A stretch of DNA of 64,000 nucleotides from Euglena gracilis. Its lineage: Eukaryota; Euglenida; Euglenophyceae; Euglenales. The notes beneath the pieces are model-generated. The model made no database searches, had not been told where the DNA came from, and was given only the letters and a program-made list of their open reading frames with translations. Shown here in pieces: positions 41,101-52,720 of the stretch. Made by a program: the position numbers and the translations under genes. The stretch's first letter is position 1. Every line of letters begins with the position of its first letter. The DNA lies in assembly GCA_039621445.1 (NCBI GenBank), contig CP154954.1:34631737-34695736 (forward strand), in the 5' to 3' direction.

Positions 41101-42408
41101 CGCCGCGAGGCCCCAGAGGAAGCGGGCCGGGTACACCATCCCGGGGCTGAGCGGCACCGTGTAGAGCGCGCAGCCGAGGGTCGCGACGCCTGGAAGGGGT
41201 GGGCAGGACAGCCCGTTGGTGTGTGGCTTTCGAGCAGTGCCGCACCGGGAGGCCACCCCGGTCAGCCAACCCCAAAACCAGCAGCGAGCAAATGCCGTTT
41301 TAGAAACGGAACGGGCCCTCATGGGAATGGCTTGAGGGGGCCACGCCGCAGGGACCGGGGCGATTCCTCCCCCCCCCCCCACCCAGGGGTCGAGCAAGGG
41401 AGCGGGCCGACCGGTGGCGATGAGCAGGATGGGCTTCGGGGAGAGGTGGTCCGCCAGGGCCCCCAGCCCAACATTCGTTACAATAAACTAGTCTGAAAAT
41501 CCACTCACACAGACCAACGAACGCAATTTGTGCATTTTGATTTTTGTTTTGTTTCGGTTTAGTCATTTCCTGAACATAGTCATCTGTGGTGCTCGGTTGT
41601 CTCAACGCCCTGCTGCGCCTTTCTCGTCTGGGCCCAGCTCGCATGTGGTTTAAGTTGGCAACACCCCACAATCCTACGCAACGATGATGGGGTCGGGTGG
41701 GGGTCCAGCATGGTGTCGCGGGTGGAGCGGGGGTGTCGCCCTTGGCTGTTTGGTTTGGTGGGCTTTTTGGGTTTTGCCGTTTTAGAAATTCTTATGGGAA
41801 TGGCTCTTGGGGGGTCGGGTTGGGGGGGCATGATGGGGTCCTGGGGGGGTTGTCTGCTAGGTGGTCGTGGGGGGGGTCGTTAATCCCTCCAGCTGCCGCA
41901 GCCGCCGCTGCTGAAGCTGGCGGCGGCGATGGAGTACTCCACGTGGTTCGCCCCGAGGTGTTGCATCCGCGGCAGGCGGTGCGGCGCCGAAGGGCACCGC
42001 ACAGGAGCCCACAACAAAAAAGATGCCGAGGAAAAAGCGGGTTCGTCACGCAGCCTCCCAGAGCTTCGCAACCTCTGCAGAGCTTCTCATGTGTTGTGTT
42101 CGATGAGGCCAAAGCAAAAAAGAAGCAGTGATGCACATCACCTCAGACTAATCTTTAATCAGAAAATGATCATTGCACAGCTGTGAAGTAAATTGTTGTG
42201 GACAGGGCCAGGGTCAGGTGTGAGGTCTGGGGGTAGAGTGGGGGGGTCCCGAGGTCGCGCCATGTCTCGCCGGAGCACCCCTGGGCAGGGGCCACAGCGA
42301 GGGCAGCACCATGGCGTAGCCGCACGTCACAGTGAAGCACAGCAGCACCACGCAGCAGAACACCCCCGAGCCGATGAAGGCGTTTGGCGCCACCTGCGGG
42401 GGCGCCAT
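35115..42408 (-). CDS. MFS transporter, MFSD8/CLN7-like, multi-exon
   Basis: About a dozen exons spell a 12-span major facilitator most like lysosomal MFSD8/CLN7. Exon 42284-42393 is span 1 (possible ATG at 42406-42408). Exon 41889-41976 holds YSIAAASFSSGGCGSW, span 2. Exon 41412-41467 holds GALADHLSPKPILLIAT, the MFS A-motif loop. Exon 41000-41189 holds ARFLWGLAAGTWPVV, span 4. Exon 40570-40645 holds YVAGPGVAWLASLV, span 5. Exon ~39625-39680 holds LLPAVIAAALLLCCFG, span 6. Exon 39408-39478 is a basic loop. Exon 37752-37840 holds AAILAVVECTGPAITITEYG, span 7. Exon 36126-~36200 is a luminal loop with SNASDN. Exon 35680-35800 holds VFWFGQAIIGFC. Exons 35603-35657 and 35115-35203 are late spans. 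GT-AG junctions 41412/41189, 41000/40645, 40570/39680 and 39408/37840 keep phase. Others lack GT-AG (see findings). Span 8 and the stop are not found. MFSD8 is a lysosomal membrane protein; the substrate here is unknown. Confidence 0.72.
36530..37730 (+). repeat. 1.2-kb composite repeat with tRNA-Ala-like segment, copy 1
   Basis: Collinear, in reverse complement, with 51315-52745: GGAAACAATGGTCGAC, TACAATTTTGGATCCTGAAT, GAGACATGTAAC, CCCGAAGTCCCGGC, GGAAGTTCCGTAGGAGCAAA, ACAATGATCACACCCCC, the tRNA-like block, TTTTTGGCGCTGCAGGCGCAG and TTTCAAAGAAGGGGTCCC appear in the same order. It lies inside the introns around the seventh and later spans of the MFS gene. Confidence 0.75.
37370..37437 (+). 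ncRNA. tRNA-Ala(UGC)-like 3' half inside a repeat
   Basis: CCTGCTTTGCACGCGGGGGGTC resembles an alanine anticodon arm (loop TTTGCAC, anticodon TGC). It is followed by GTGATTCGATTCCGGC, a T arm with a near-consensus B box. No D arm or A box is recognisable upstream, so this is a truncated tRNA or a tRNA-derived SINE-like head, not a functional tRNA gene. The copy at 52337-52395 (minus) has a perfect GGTTCGATTCC. Confidence 0.6.
39828..40012 (+). repeat. C/G-hairpin dispersed repeat
   Basis: GTGCTATGGCATAGCAGGCACC hairpin, C-run/G-run, CTTGAAAATGGTCATTTCTTGGGCCCCGGTGCC, then GGTGCTATAGCACTACC. Same architecture as 1050-1215 and 45695-45880. Confidence 0.6.
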
Positions 42409-42599
42409 CCGCGGAAAGAAATGCCCCCGGCCAGCACTGACGGGACACACATCTGGTCAAATATGTGGCGGCTTCCTCTGCGGCGATAGCCTTTTCCCAC
42501 GCGGTATGTGAGCAGCATCGACATTCCAAAAATCCTGAAATTCTGCACACATACTTCAGGTCGACTGAACGGACCATAATTTTGTTTGAGTTTGGGGAT

Positions 42600-42920
42600 G
42601 CCCACCCCGCAGTGCCGGCACCGCGTGGCACTACGTGTGGCACTGCGTGGCACAGCGTGGCACTGCGTGCACCGCGGGGCACTGCGTGCACTACGTTCTT
42701 TTTTTTGCACGGTTGGCTTTTTCGGGCCATCAAAGGCAATTCCGGTCGTTTTGCACAACGTTTTGCCTTTTTGGGCCAATTTGACCACTTCTGGCTATAA
42801 ATGTCGAACAATGACCAAAAAATGCCTGCATGGCGCTACATCATTGAAGGTGCTTGCATGCGGGTTAAACGGCCCACAGTGCCACGCGGTGCCACGCAGT
42901 GCCGGCACTGCGGGGTGGGC
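42600..42920. mobile_element. Short TIR element with GTGGCACTGC repeats
   Basis: GCCCACCCCGCAGTGCCGGCA at 42600-42620 is exactly inverted at 42900-42920. Behind each end are tandem GTGGCACTGC-like decamers. No ORF of interest. It lies about 200 bp upstream of the first MFS exon, so it may sit near that gene's promoter. Confidence 0.65.
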
Positions 42921-42929
42921 CTCCCCTGT

Positions 42930-43440
42930 ATGTCGGAGTTACAACAAATAAAAAAGATACACCATTTAAAAATAAAATAAAATAAATAAAATAATAAAAA
43001 TAAAATAAATAAAATGCCATGTACAGCGCTCCGGGGTTTTGATTCTCGGTATTGCACACTTTAAAGGACTCATTGGCCTTGGGAAATTCTTACCAAAATA
43101 CACCTTTCCCCCCCATTTATGCCATGTCACGGTCCCAGTATTTCAAAGAACCTGTGTATTAATCCTTTTGGTTTAAACATAATAATTATTGGTTTAATGG
43201 GCCAGGGTCCCAAAATTTTTACTGGAGCTGCCTGGAAAAAAATGGATGGATCGGGAGTCAGTTTACATCGAAAAACTGGGTTCTACCAGTCTACTTGAAA
43301 TGGGGATCCCTTTGTTCTGACCCATAAAAGGGGGAAAGCCCAATGACATTCTCAGCACCCGGTCCCCATCAAACTTCCCTGACACCCCACCCCAAACCTC
43401 CCGACCACTCCCCCACATCAGGCTGGGCAGTCAATATCCA
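42930..43440. other. AT-rich, no gene seen
   Basis: AAATAAAATAAA-type low complexity at 42955-43015, then unremarkable sequence without a supported exon. Confidence 0.5.
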
Positions 43441-43852
43441 ACGCACCTGTGTCTCATGGCCATCCACCGGCACCATCACGTCGCTTTCGCCAATCAACTC
43501 AGCGAGCGGCCGCGGCTCATAAGACAAAGCCCATTCGGTGTTTTGAATGGAAAGGCCAAGGTGCATTTGACGACCCAGACTGGGAACAATTCAGAGGCTG
43601 TGAAGAGGCAGCCAGAAACAAGTCCAGCCTCGCACTCCTGCGACAAATTCCCACCCAGTCTTGTTGGACAGCATTTTTCTCCCGTTGAGTATGCAAAGTA
43701 GATCAAGTTTGAAGTTTGGGGGAAAAGACTTCGACAATGCGGCGACAATGGAACCACAATGGGTTCCCCAGATCTGGTTTTCGGTCTCAAAAAATGCATG
43801 AATTTTTTCCCAAAAAACTTATAGGCTTGATTTTCTGGGTCTGGAAAAATAC

Positions 43853-43889
43853 TGCTGCTGCTGCTGGCTGCTGCTGCTGCTGCTGCTGG
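43853..43889. repeat. CTG microsatellite
   Basis: GCTGCTGCTGGCTGCTGCTG-type run. Confidence 0.9.
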
Positions 43890-44056
43890 CTGGGAAAATG
43901 CCGAGCTGGAAAAACACCTTGATGGGGGTGTCAATATCTTTGTGTGTCTGTGTGTGTATCTCACTGGCTGGCATGCATGTCTTTCGGTTTCTCTCTCTCT
44001 CTCTCTCTCCCTCTCCTCTGTCTGTGAGTGGGGGGTGGCGGGGGGTGGCAGGCCAC

Positions 44057-44196
44057 TGCCCAAATGCGAGCCAAAGCCGGGCTGGCGCGGGCTGGTGGTG
44101 CGTCCGGTGGCCCTTGACAGGGACTGTCGGGTGGCCGGCGCGGGGATGGCGGAGACGGTCGGGGCCCTCCCGAGGCCGTCTCCCGGTCCGCCATCG
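44057..44196 (-). CDS. Candidate Ser/Thr/Pro-rich exon
   Basis: A GC-rich block after a good acceptor (CCCTCCCCTCCCAG), ending GGGCA|GTGGCC. One frame reads APTVSAIPAPATRQSLSRAT, another MADRETASGGPRPSPPSP. Which one is real is not decided, and no family is recognised. Confidence 0.35.
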
Positions 44197-44199
44197 CTG

Positions 44200-47100
44200 G
44201 GAGGGGAGGGCAGGACGGAGGTCATTCCGGGGACTTCGGCCGCACAATTCTCTGACCCGGTGTTTCCTGGTGGGCCGAAGACAAGCCAGAGGTTAAGGTG
44301 TTCCCGCCCCCCTCTCCTTCGCCTTGTGGGGCAGGTCTGCCTCCCCTGCCTGGCTTCACATCTGTCTTAACCTGCCCCGCCCCATGACCGTGCCCTCCTG
44401 ACTGGATTTTGGACCCCCCATCTTCATGTCGAACCGTGGCCATATGTGGACAGGTGGGGTGGTGTGGTGTGGACCCCTGCCAGAGGTGAGATTTTGGCCT
44501 TTTTTGGCCTTTTTTTTTTCGGCGCGAAGCGTCAAAATTTTTTGTACCCAAAAATTGAACTCCAAAAAGTGTCCCGTGGACCCCTGCCCTGGGGGGTTGG
44601 GGTACCCTGGGTCGCCCACCGTCCCCCCCCCCAAGAGAAAGGTGCTCCCATTCGCCCACGGGTGGGTGTCGCCACTGTGCTCTGATATGGGGGAATCCAA
44701 AAAAACCCAATCCAAATCCAAAATCCAAAAAAAACCAGCTGCTGCCTGGGTGGGCAGCAGCTACGTACTTAGCATGCTGAAATCTGACTAAAATCTTTGG
44801 GGCAAAGCGCAGGAAGGGAGATTTTGACCCCAGAAATTCCGACCTCAACTTCACTAATGAATCACAACAGCCTCCCTGATAAGCAGACTGTCCTTGACCC
44901 TGAAGCTCCTTCACCTCTTTGTCTGATTTGATAACATTGCATTGCTTCAAAGAAAATCAAGCTCAGAAGTCTGAGGTGACTTCTGCGGATCAGAAACTGC
45001 ACACATCCCTTGCTGGTGACCCGACCCACTTCGAACAGCCAAGCATTCGTCCTAAAATGGCTGCCCACAGAAACAGCTGAGAAAAAAAGATCTCAACTTT
45101 TCCTTTTGCATTCAAATGTGAATCAAATATCTTGTCGTGGTGCAAATGAATATAATTCACATATTTTCATCACTTCACCATTCAAAAAGTACCTTGCTTT
45201 CCCAGTTTTCATTCAACAAACCAGGCAATCTTTTCGTAGTCATCAACAGAATGTGCGTTATAGCAAGGCGGGATGGTGCCTGCACCATAACTGTTGCTGT
45301 GCCCTGAAACGTTCACAGCCGATTTGATGCCTGGATGGTTTTTTGCAGGGAGGGGGAAAGAAAGATACGACCAAATAACTCTACCTTTCCTCTTTGCAAG
45401 GACAACAACATTTAAGTTTGTATCCATCAGCATATGCGACGCATATCACGGCACTTCCTACCGAAAATGGGGCAGCTGTTCCTGCAGGCGACAAGAAAGG
45501 CATAAAAAAAGGGAAACGATCCTCGCAGGGGCGATGGTACAGGGGGCAGGCGTCGGATAAACTGCGGTTAGGGGCTCCAGTGCCCCAACCAAGCTCTCCA
45601 AAGAGGAGGCTTGGGCAGTGACCCCCCTTGGTTGGTATTTTTTTTCGTCCATCGGGAAGAGGTCTCCTGCTGCATCTGAGCCATGCTTGTGCTTACCGAC
45701 CGGGGGGGGTGCCCCTAGGGTCTGCTATAGGGTGTGCCTGCCCCCAGCAGGCACACCCCCTGGGGAAGGGGTCCGGGGGACCCAGAAAATTTCATTGAAA
45801 ATGGCCTTTTCCAGGCCCCCGGCGCCGGGGTCGGGGGGGTGCCTGCTAGGGGCAGGCACCCCCCCCAAAACCCTACCCCCTGGGGGGGGGGGAGGTCGGG
45901 TCGGCCACCTCCACGTACACAGACAAAAAGGGCCAGAGGCGAACAACAGTGCCAGGCCAGAAGAAGGGATAAAAGGCACCAAAAAAACAGCCACAGTGCA
46001 CACAGGGGGGGGGGTCGGGTCGGACGGGTGCTATAGGGTGCCTGCCCCCCCCCCCCCGTAGGGTAGGTACCCAACTAAGCACAAACCTGATCTGAGCAAT
46101 TATCCAAAAAACAACAACAAAATAAAACTAAAACTGAAAAAAATAATCAAACTCAAAAATCAAACAAAATAATGACAAAAATATGTTCTTTGGGTTCTCA
46201 GTCAAATTCTGCATCTAGAAATGCATTTCATTGTTTCAAGAATTTCCACTTGGCGGTTCTCTGGCTTATTGGCCCAGTGTAAATCCTACCCTCATGTCGA
46301 AAGACCCCAGATTGCTGGGCTAAGACTGGAAATTTTCTAGGCAGTTTGCAGCACCATCCCTCTAGGTGGGGGGGTGCTGCTGGCTTGGGCTGAAATTTTA
46401 CTGGAAAAGAGACGCATGATGGAGGGCGGTATTGGGCAACACCCATCCTGCCCAAGAGGCATTGATGAGGTCCTAAATGACTGACCTGAACAAAATAACA
46501 GAGCATTCAAACAGCCAATCCACAACCAACACCTGAGAAACAAACCACCCCTCCCCGAGCCTCCATCAGTCCTGGGCCGGGAGCGATGGCGGGGCCAGGG
46601 GAGTCTCCACAAGCCACGCAGGCTTTGATATGAACTGGACGATGCCAGAAGGACAGAAACACAACGCAGGGGGAGGACACCGCTTTGGCTTGAGTGGGCA
46701 ACCAAGGGCAACAGCACAAAGAGCAACAGACATATTTGCTACGGCCAAATGGTTTTCCCACCAGGAGTGTGCATATGTGCAAGTCTTCCTTTGGTTGTCC
46801 GGACTCCCCCGCGGTCAGGGGACCCAAACAGTACCCAAACTACCCAAACAGTCTGACGCCCGCGAGACCGACCTTTGGTCTGACACAAATTCTGTGCCTG
46901 ATTTAATTATTGATGTGGATAGTTGTGCATGTCCATATGCAGTTTGGGACCCGGTCAACTCCCTGGAACAGTTTCTGAACCTCCCCCCTGCCAACTCCCT
47001 GAAAGAGAGAAGGCTGATGCAAAGAGAGTGAGCTTTGCGGATTTAACGTTGACAAATTTTGACAGAAATTTCGTCCCAAAGGTGCCAAAGCTGCACTGTG

Positions 47101-47940
47101 TGATAACCATAAAAATGTCCTCCACATTAACAGAAATTTCCATGAATTGTTAGCATCCCAGGAAAATGACCAGCCACAACCCCACCTCTCGCTAATTCTT
47201 TCCTCGTCACTTCCGACGAATCCGCTCTGGAGGACGCTCTGTGAGGAGACTCACGCTTGATTTGCCTGCATGTGCTTGGAAAGTGGTTGCTTTTCTTCTC
47301 AAACCCAGGAAAGGAGGCCCCTTGTGGTGTGTGTCAGCACCCCGGATCGGTTGAAAACAGAGAGAAATGGTTGTCAAGGCACTGGCACTTCTTTGTGACG
47401 TTCCTTCCGCAAGGGGGGGGGGGCGTAATTGCTCAAGGCCCCCCATGCGTGTGATAACGCAAATTGCGTTGATTGGCACGTTACAACTGGGGTGTGCTAT
47501 GTGTGAACACAGCTGTTGCGGCCCTCCAAGGAGATCCTGCGCCTTAAAACTCATATGGGATCCACAAAGGCGAATGCGAGGGATGAAAGACGAGGATCAT
47601 CTCTCGTGTCATACCTCCCATTTCCTGGTTGTAGAAGGTGGGGCTGGACCCGCAACACTCCGCTGTCCGCAGACCTGAACCCATCCAATCACTTGTCCAA
47701 TCACATGACTGCCCTGAACTGAAATTTGGGGTATGATGACAACGTGGCAACGCCCAGCAGAGAAATTCAGATTTCCAGCAGACGAGACAATCTCCTAAAT
47801 GCTCTTGTGGGGACTCAGCAGTGGCGCACTCGAGGCCTATGTATTCTACAGTACACCACGTATATAACGGGGAGGGACACCACCCGGTCCTGGCAGGAAA
47901 CAGCCAGAACCACAACCCACGCAGGGGTCAGCCACGCACA
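44200..47940. other. No secure gene
   Basis: Contains a C/G-hairpin repeat at 45695-45880 and mainly unique intron-like sequence. A GC-richer patch at 46540-46650 could be an exon, but no frame has matching splice sites and recognisable motifs. Confidence 0.4.
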
Positions 47941-47947
47941 GCCCCAA

Positions 47948-48380
47948 CCAGGGCGTTGTTTAAAGACCCCTGGGGGGTCCAGCTCAGAGGCTGGAAAATT
48001 GGGGCTGGTTGGATAAAGGTTGCTGGCTGACCCCCCCCCCCATGGGGGTCCCAGGCTGGAGTTGGGTCGAACCGGGCACCAAAAAATCGAATCACAAATG
48101 TGAAACTACCAATTTGTATGCCAAAAATAAATTTTTGACCCCCTAAAACGTCCTGGACAGCTGTTTCTGACCCATTTTTGCCCATTTTTGACCATCCCCT
48201 GAAAGCGAAAAATCCGCCACTGTCCAGCCAGTTTTTCCAGCCACCCTTCAGGTGGCTGGAAAAAAAAACTTCTTGATGGGGGGATCTGGGGTTGGAAAAC
48301 GACTGCTGGCTGGGAAAAGGCTGCTGGCTGGCTGGACCCACCCCTGGGGGGTGGTCAATTTTTCTTAAGCAACGCCCTGG
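47948..48380 (+). mobile_element. MITE-like element with TIR and target duplication (CTCAGAGGCTGG family)
   Basis: CCAGGGCGTTGTTTAA (47948-47963) and its inverse TTAAGCAACGCCCTGG (48365-48380) match at 15 of 16 positions. CCCCAA flanks both sides (47942-47947 and 48381-48386), consistent with a 6-bp target duplication. The body carries the family words shared with 3985, 22205 and 60180. No coding capacity. Confidence 0.75.
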
Positions 48381-48468
48381 CCCCAACAGCCGCAGACAGC
48401 CACCCACAAGCCACAGCAGCCGGGTCACGGGTCACGGGGGCCACGACAGCCAACCAGGGGCGTCGGGG

Positions 48469-48612
48469 TCAGGTCGCCAGGGAGTGCCGGCGGCCGGGGG
48501 ACAGCAGCGGGCTGTAGCTCTGCGCCGGGCCGAGGGAGAGGCGGGGCGCCGCTGGCGCGAGGGGGGTCCAGCAGCTGGGCAGGGAGAGCTGGCGGCAGAG
48601 GCTCCTTCGCAC
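48469..48612 (-). CDS. Terminal exon, Ser/Pro-rich tail
   Basis: After an acceptor AACCAAG it reads VRRSLCRQLSLPSCWTPLAP, then an APRLSLGPAQSYSPLLSPGR tail with HSLAT and TGA (stop at 48469-48471). SP and RxxS motifs suggest a phosphorylatable tail. It fits as the end of the gene whose exons lie at 50243-51044, but intervening exons are not shown. Confidence 0.4.
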   Translation of the reverse strand: MRRSLCRQLSLPSCWTPLAPAAPRLSLGPAQSYSPLLSPGRRHSLAT

Positions 48613-48806
48613 CTTGGTTGGCACCCACCCCTCAGGCTTCTGTGTAAGGCCCCAGGGGGGGGGATCCCCCTGCCCACCCACTGACCCAGCCCGGCGCAGA
48701 ACCCCCCGGGGGGACGTCAAAAGACATTTCCCAAAAATTTGCTAGCACTTGGCACCAATAACAACAACTGGGTCTCTGGACCAGGACCCCCCTCCCCAGT
48801 TGTTGT

Positions 48807-49013
48807 ACGGGAAGGCCTGGTTGGGGGGGTCGACCCCCACTCACTACAGCATTTTCACAGGGTTTTTAAACAAAATTTTCCCGGCGCCAAAGGCGCCGGG
48901 AAAATTTTTTAGTGTCGAAAATTGGTGCTCCTGGAAACACAGCAGGAGGTGGGGGGGTCGACCCCCACCCACCCACCACCTTGGCTGTTTGGCCGACTCC
49001 CGTAGTTCCCTGC
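48807..49013 (+). mobile_element. CAGGGCAGAACGGGAA family, deleted copy
   Basis: ACGGGAAGGCCTGG start, GTCGACCCCCACTCACTACAG, a GGCGCCAAAGGCGCCGGGAA hairpin, then GGCTGTTTGGCCGACTCCCG, matching both ends of 27809-28484 but lacking its ~450-bp AT-rich core. The termini have decayed. Confidence 0.65.
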
Positions 49014-49429
49014 CCCTCCACCCTGGGGGTCCAGTCCAGGACCTCCCCGCGGGTCTTCCGAGTTTAAAGAAAACCTACCACCCACCGACCCTTGCACAGG
49101 GGGTCAACTATGGGGTCCAAAAAAACTTGTGAGCACTTCGCCCCTCCCCAAAATAGAAGCAATTCCTCCCCTGGTGGGGGTCAGGCCCGGCCCACAGACC
49201 CCCTCCCGTGTTGCAAACCTTCTTTCAAAAAAAACAAACCTCTGGCTGGGGGGTAGGGTACCGCGCGTAGTGGGACACGGAGGGCCACCCTGCACAGGGA
49301 ATGGGAACATGGGATGGCCGAAGATCCATTGAGAACGCGGCATCTCTTGCGATAATATTGCTGGATTTTTCTGGGTCGGGATCGATGACGTCGCAGGGAT
49401 GGTGGCGTCTTCAAAAACCTTAGTATGCC

Positions 49430-49605
49430 TTCAAATGCGCCTTAAACACTTGGGACAAAATACCATAACGTTCCTTAAAAAGCCTTAAACCATTTGGACT
49501 GGCAGAATTTTCTCTGACCGAGCAAAAAATGAAAAATGCAAAATTTCGGCAAAAAAAACAGGCCAATCCCGGAAGCAAAATGGTTTCTGCCATCGCTGGA
49601 ACGTC
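49430..49605. repeat. CCTTAAA-rich repeat, copy 2
   Basis: Diverged copy of 20820-20960 in the same orientation. Confidence 0.45.
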
Positions 49606-50242
49606 GTTCGTCCAGTAAAAACTTAAAAGAATGTGCCTTTTCAAACTCTTTTTTTGGGTCACATGCAAAATCAAAAACATTGGTTCGATGCCCAGACAGC
49701 CCAATTTTTGCTGCCTTTGCAGTTGCCTTTGCAATTTCTGCCTTAAAAATGTTCGCAGCATGGTGGGTTCATACATTTAACCAAAGACCAATAGACCCCA
49801 TTCCTATTTGTCAGAAAACTGGGTGTGTATTAATTTGTGTGTACAATAAATGAGCCATATGATTGGCTGATTTATTTGCAATACTCAATATCCTGGAACA
49901 GGAAACAATCTAAATACATCGAATATTTGGTTCATAACTTCTTCTACAAATCTCATTTGTGCATTTGTGTGGGCGCTAGCATGCAAAAAAAAAAGTCCAC
50001 AGAAATAAACACCTCATTAAATGATTCAGAAATCAAGTAGTTCATTCGAATTTCACATGTATTCCCCTGCCCCGCAGTAGAAAGTAGGCACAGCAGGCTT
50101 GACGGCCATTGGTTAATCGTCAGCGCATGGATTTAATCTTCCCTCCCTCCCAAGCTTCTCATGGAGGGTGGGAGGGGGTTTGCCATGGTGTTCAATGCCG
50201 TTCAGATTGAATCAAAACGTCAAATCGCTGGGGGGAGGTCAC

Positions 50243-51044
<802 letters not shown>

Positions 51045-51466
51045 CTGTGGGCCCGGAGGGAGGCGGTGGGCGCAACACCTCGACCGCTGGGGAGGGTTAT
51101 TGCCCTGCAGTGGTTTCCCTGTGCTTCATACGTTTGGTGCCCAACCCCGACCTGTCCCAAAATCCCTGGTGGCAAGTCATGGCGTGTTGTTGTTGTTGGG
51201 GGGGGGGGCATTGAGGCAGGAGTGGAACGGGTCCTAAGGGAAGCCGTTGGCATGGGAGATGGAGAATTCGAAATTGGAAACATTTATCTTCACTGCTCTG
51301 TAGTGCTTCTGTTTCCAGCCTGACCCAAGGTTGGGTTTTGGGTTTTGGGTCCCCCCCCAAAAAAAATTTTTTGGGTACCCCCCCAAAAAAACCAAAAATT
51401 TGTATTTTTTGGGACCCCTTCTTTGAAAAAAATTACCCTAACCCCTCACCCTAACTACCCCCCCCC

Positions 51467-52148
51467 CCTATGTCCAATGACCGGTAACCTCTGTCCTCTG
51501 ACCGGGGGGGGGGGGTGGTCGTTGGACATGGGGTCAAAAGAAAGTTGGTGGGTACCCGGGTCCTTACCATACAATTGCTTACCGACCCCCGGGGGGGGGG
51601 GAGGGGGGGTCACTCCACTTTTTTAAAAACCAGTCAGTCACTTTTTTTGGGGAAGCCAGTCAGTCACTACCCCCCCCGGGGGGGGGGGGGTCGGCCACTC
51701 AGAAAAACGGCCACTTTCCAGTCACTTTAGGCCATTTTAGGCCAAAAAAAATTTTCCGGCGCCTTCGGCGCCGGGGTCACTCAAGCCACTTTTGCCCACT
51801 CCTGGCCGACCTCCCCCCGGGGGGGGGAGGGGGTCTGGGCCCAAAACCAGTCAGTCACTCTGAAAAAACCAGTCACCCACCCCCCCCGGGGGGGGGTGGG
51901 ACAGTGCTTAAGCAATTGTCTGGTCCCTACCCACCCAAAAATGCCTCCCTTCCGGCGCTTTGCGCCGAAAATTTTGGGCAATTTTGACAAATTTTTGTCC
52001 AAAAAGTGTCAAAAATGGCATTTTGGCCAAATTTTTGGTCAATTTTTGGGCAAAATTTTTCGTCCCGGCGCTTCACGCCGGGACCAAAAATTTGGTCAAA
52101 CCTCCGAAAAGGTGTCCTCTGACCGGGGGGGTGGTCATTGGACATAGG
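51467..52148 (+). mobile_element. TIR element CCTATGTCCAATGACC, copy with nested insertion
   Basis: CCTATGTCCAATGACC at 51467-51482 is exactly inverted at 52133-52148. GTCCTCTGACCGG lies just inside both ends in direct orientation. It contains GGCGCTTTGCGCC and GGCGCTTCACGCC hairpins. Positions ~51560-51900 are an insertion absent from 58912-59282, itself full of C/G-run hairpins. Non-coding. Confidence 0.8.
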
Positions 52149-52394
52149 GGTCGTTGGACATAGGGGGGGGGGGTACCTAAAAAAGGCCGATTTTGGCCAA
52201 GAAAAGCCATTTTTTTCAAAATTTTCTGCGCCTGCGGCGCCAAAAAGTATATCTCACCCCCCTCTGGGCCCCCGGGGGGGGGGGGGGTCCGGCCGGACCC
52301 CCCCCCCCGGGGTGCAGCCTTAAATAATCCTTGGGGCTGCAGCCGGAATCGAACCACCGACCCCCTGCGTGCAAAGCAGGCAGGGGGGTGATCA

Positions 52395-52720
52395 TTGCAA
52401 AACCTCCCCCCAAATAATACCCCAAAAATACAAAAAAGTCATGAAAAAGTACAAAAAACCCCAAAGGGGGGTTTTGGAGCTATTTTTGCTCCTACGGAAC
52501 TTCGAAAATTTCGAAAATTTTGGGGAATAATACCCCCCCCCCAAATAATACCCCCCCCCCTCGAGCCGGGACTTCGGGCGAAAAAATAATACCCCGGGGG
52601 GGTATTATTTGGGGGTTACTTACATGTCTCGAACAGAAAATTGCATTTTGGGGAATTTTGAAAAGCCTTGTGGCCCCAAAAAAATTCAGGATCCAAAATT
52701 GTACTAACCGATGTGTCGAC
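52395..52720. repeat. AATAATACCCC / GGTATTATT hairpin block
   Basis: Repeated CCAAATAATACCCC and GGGGTATTATTTGG words form foldback structures; mirrored at 36775-37150. Confidence 0.75.

Noticed and set aside
41412-41487. Canonical acceptor CTAG at 41488 giving FIVTNVGLGALADH
   Set aside because: Using it with the GTGGAG donor removes the second membrane span; the GCTGG junction gives the expected MFS sequence. Kept only as an alternative.
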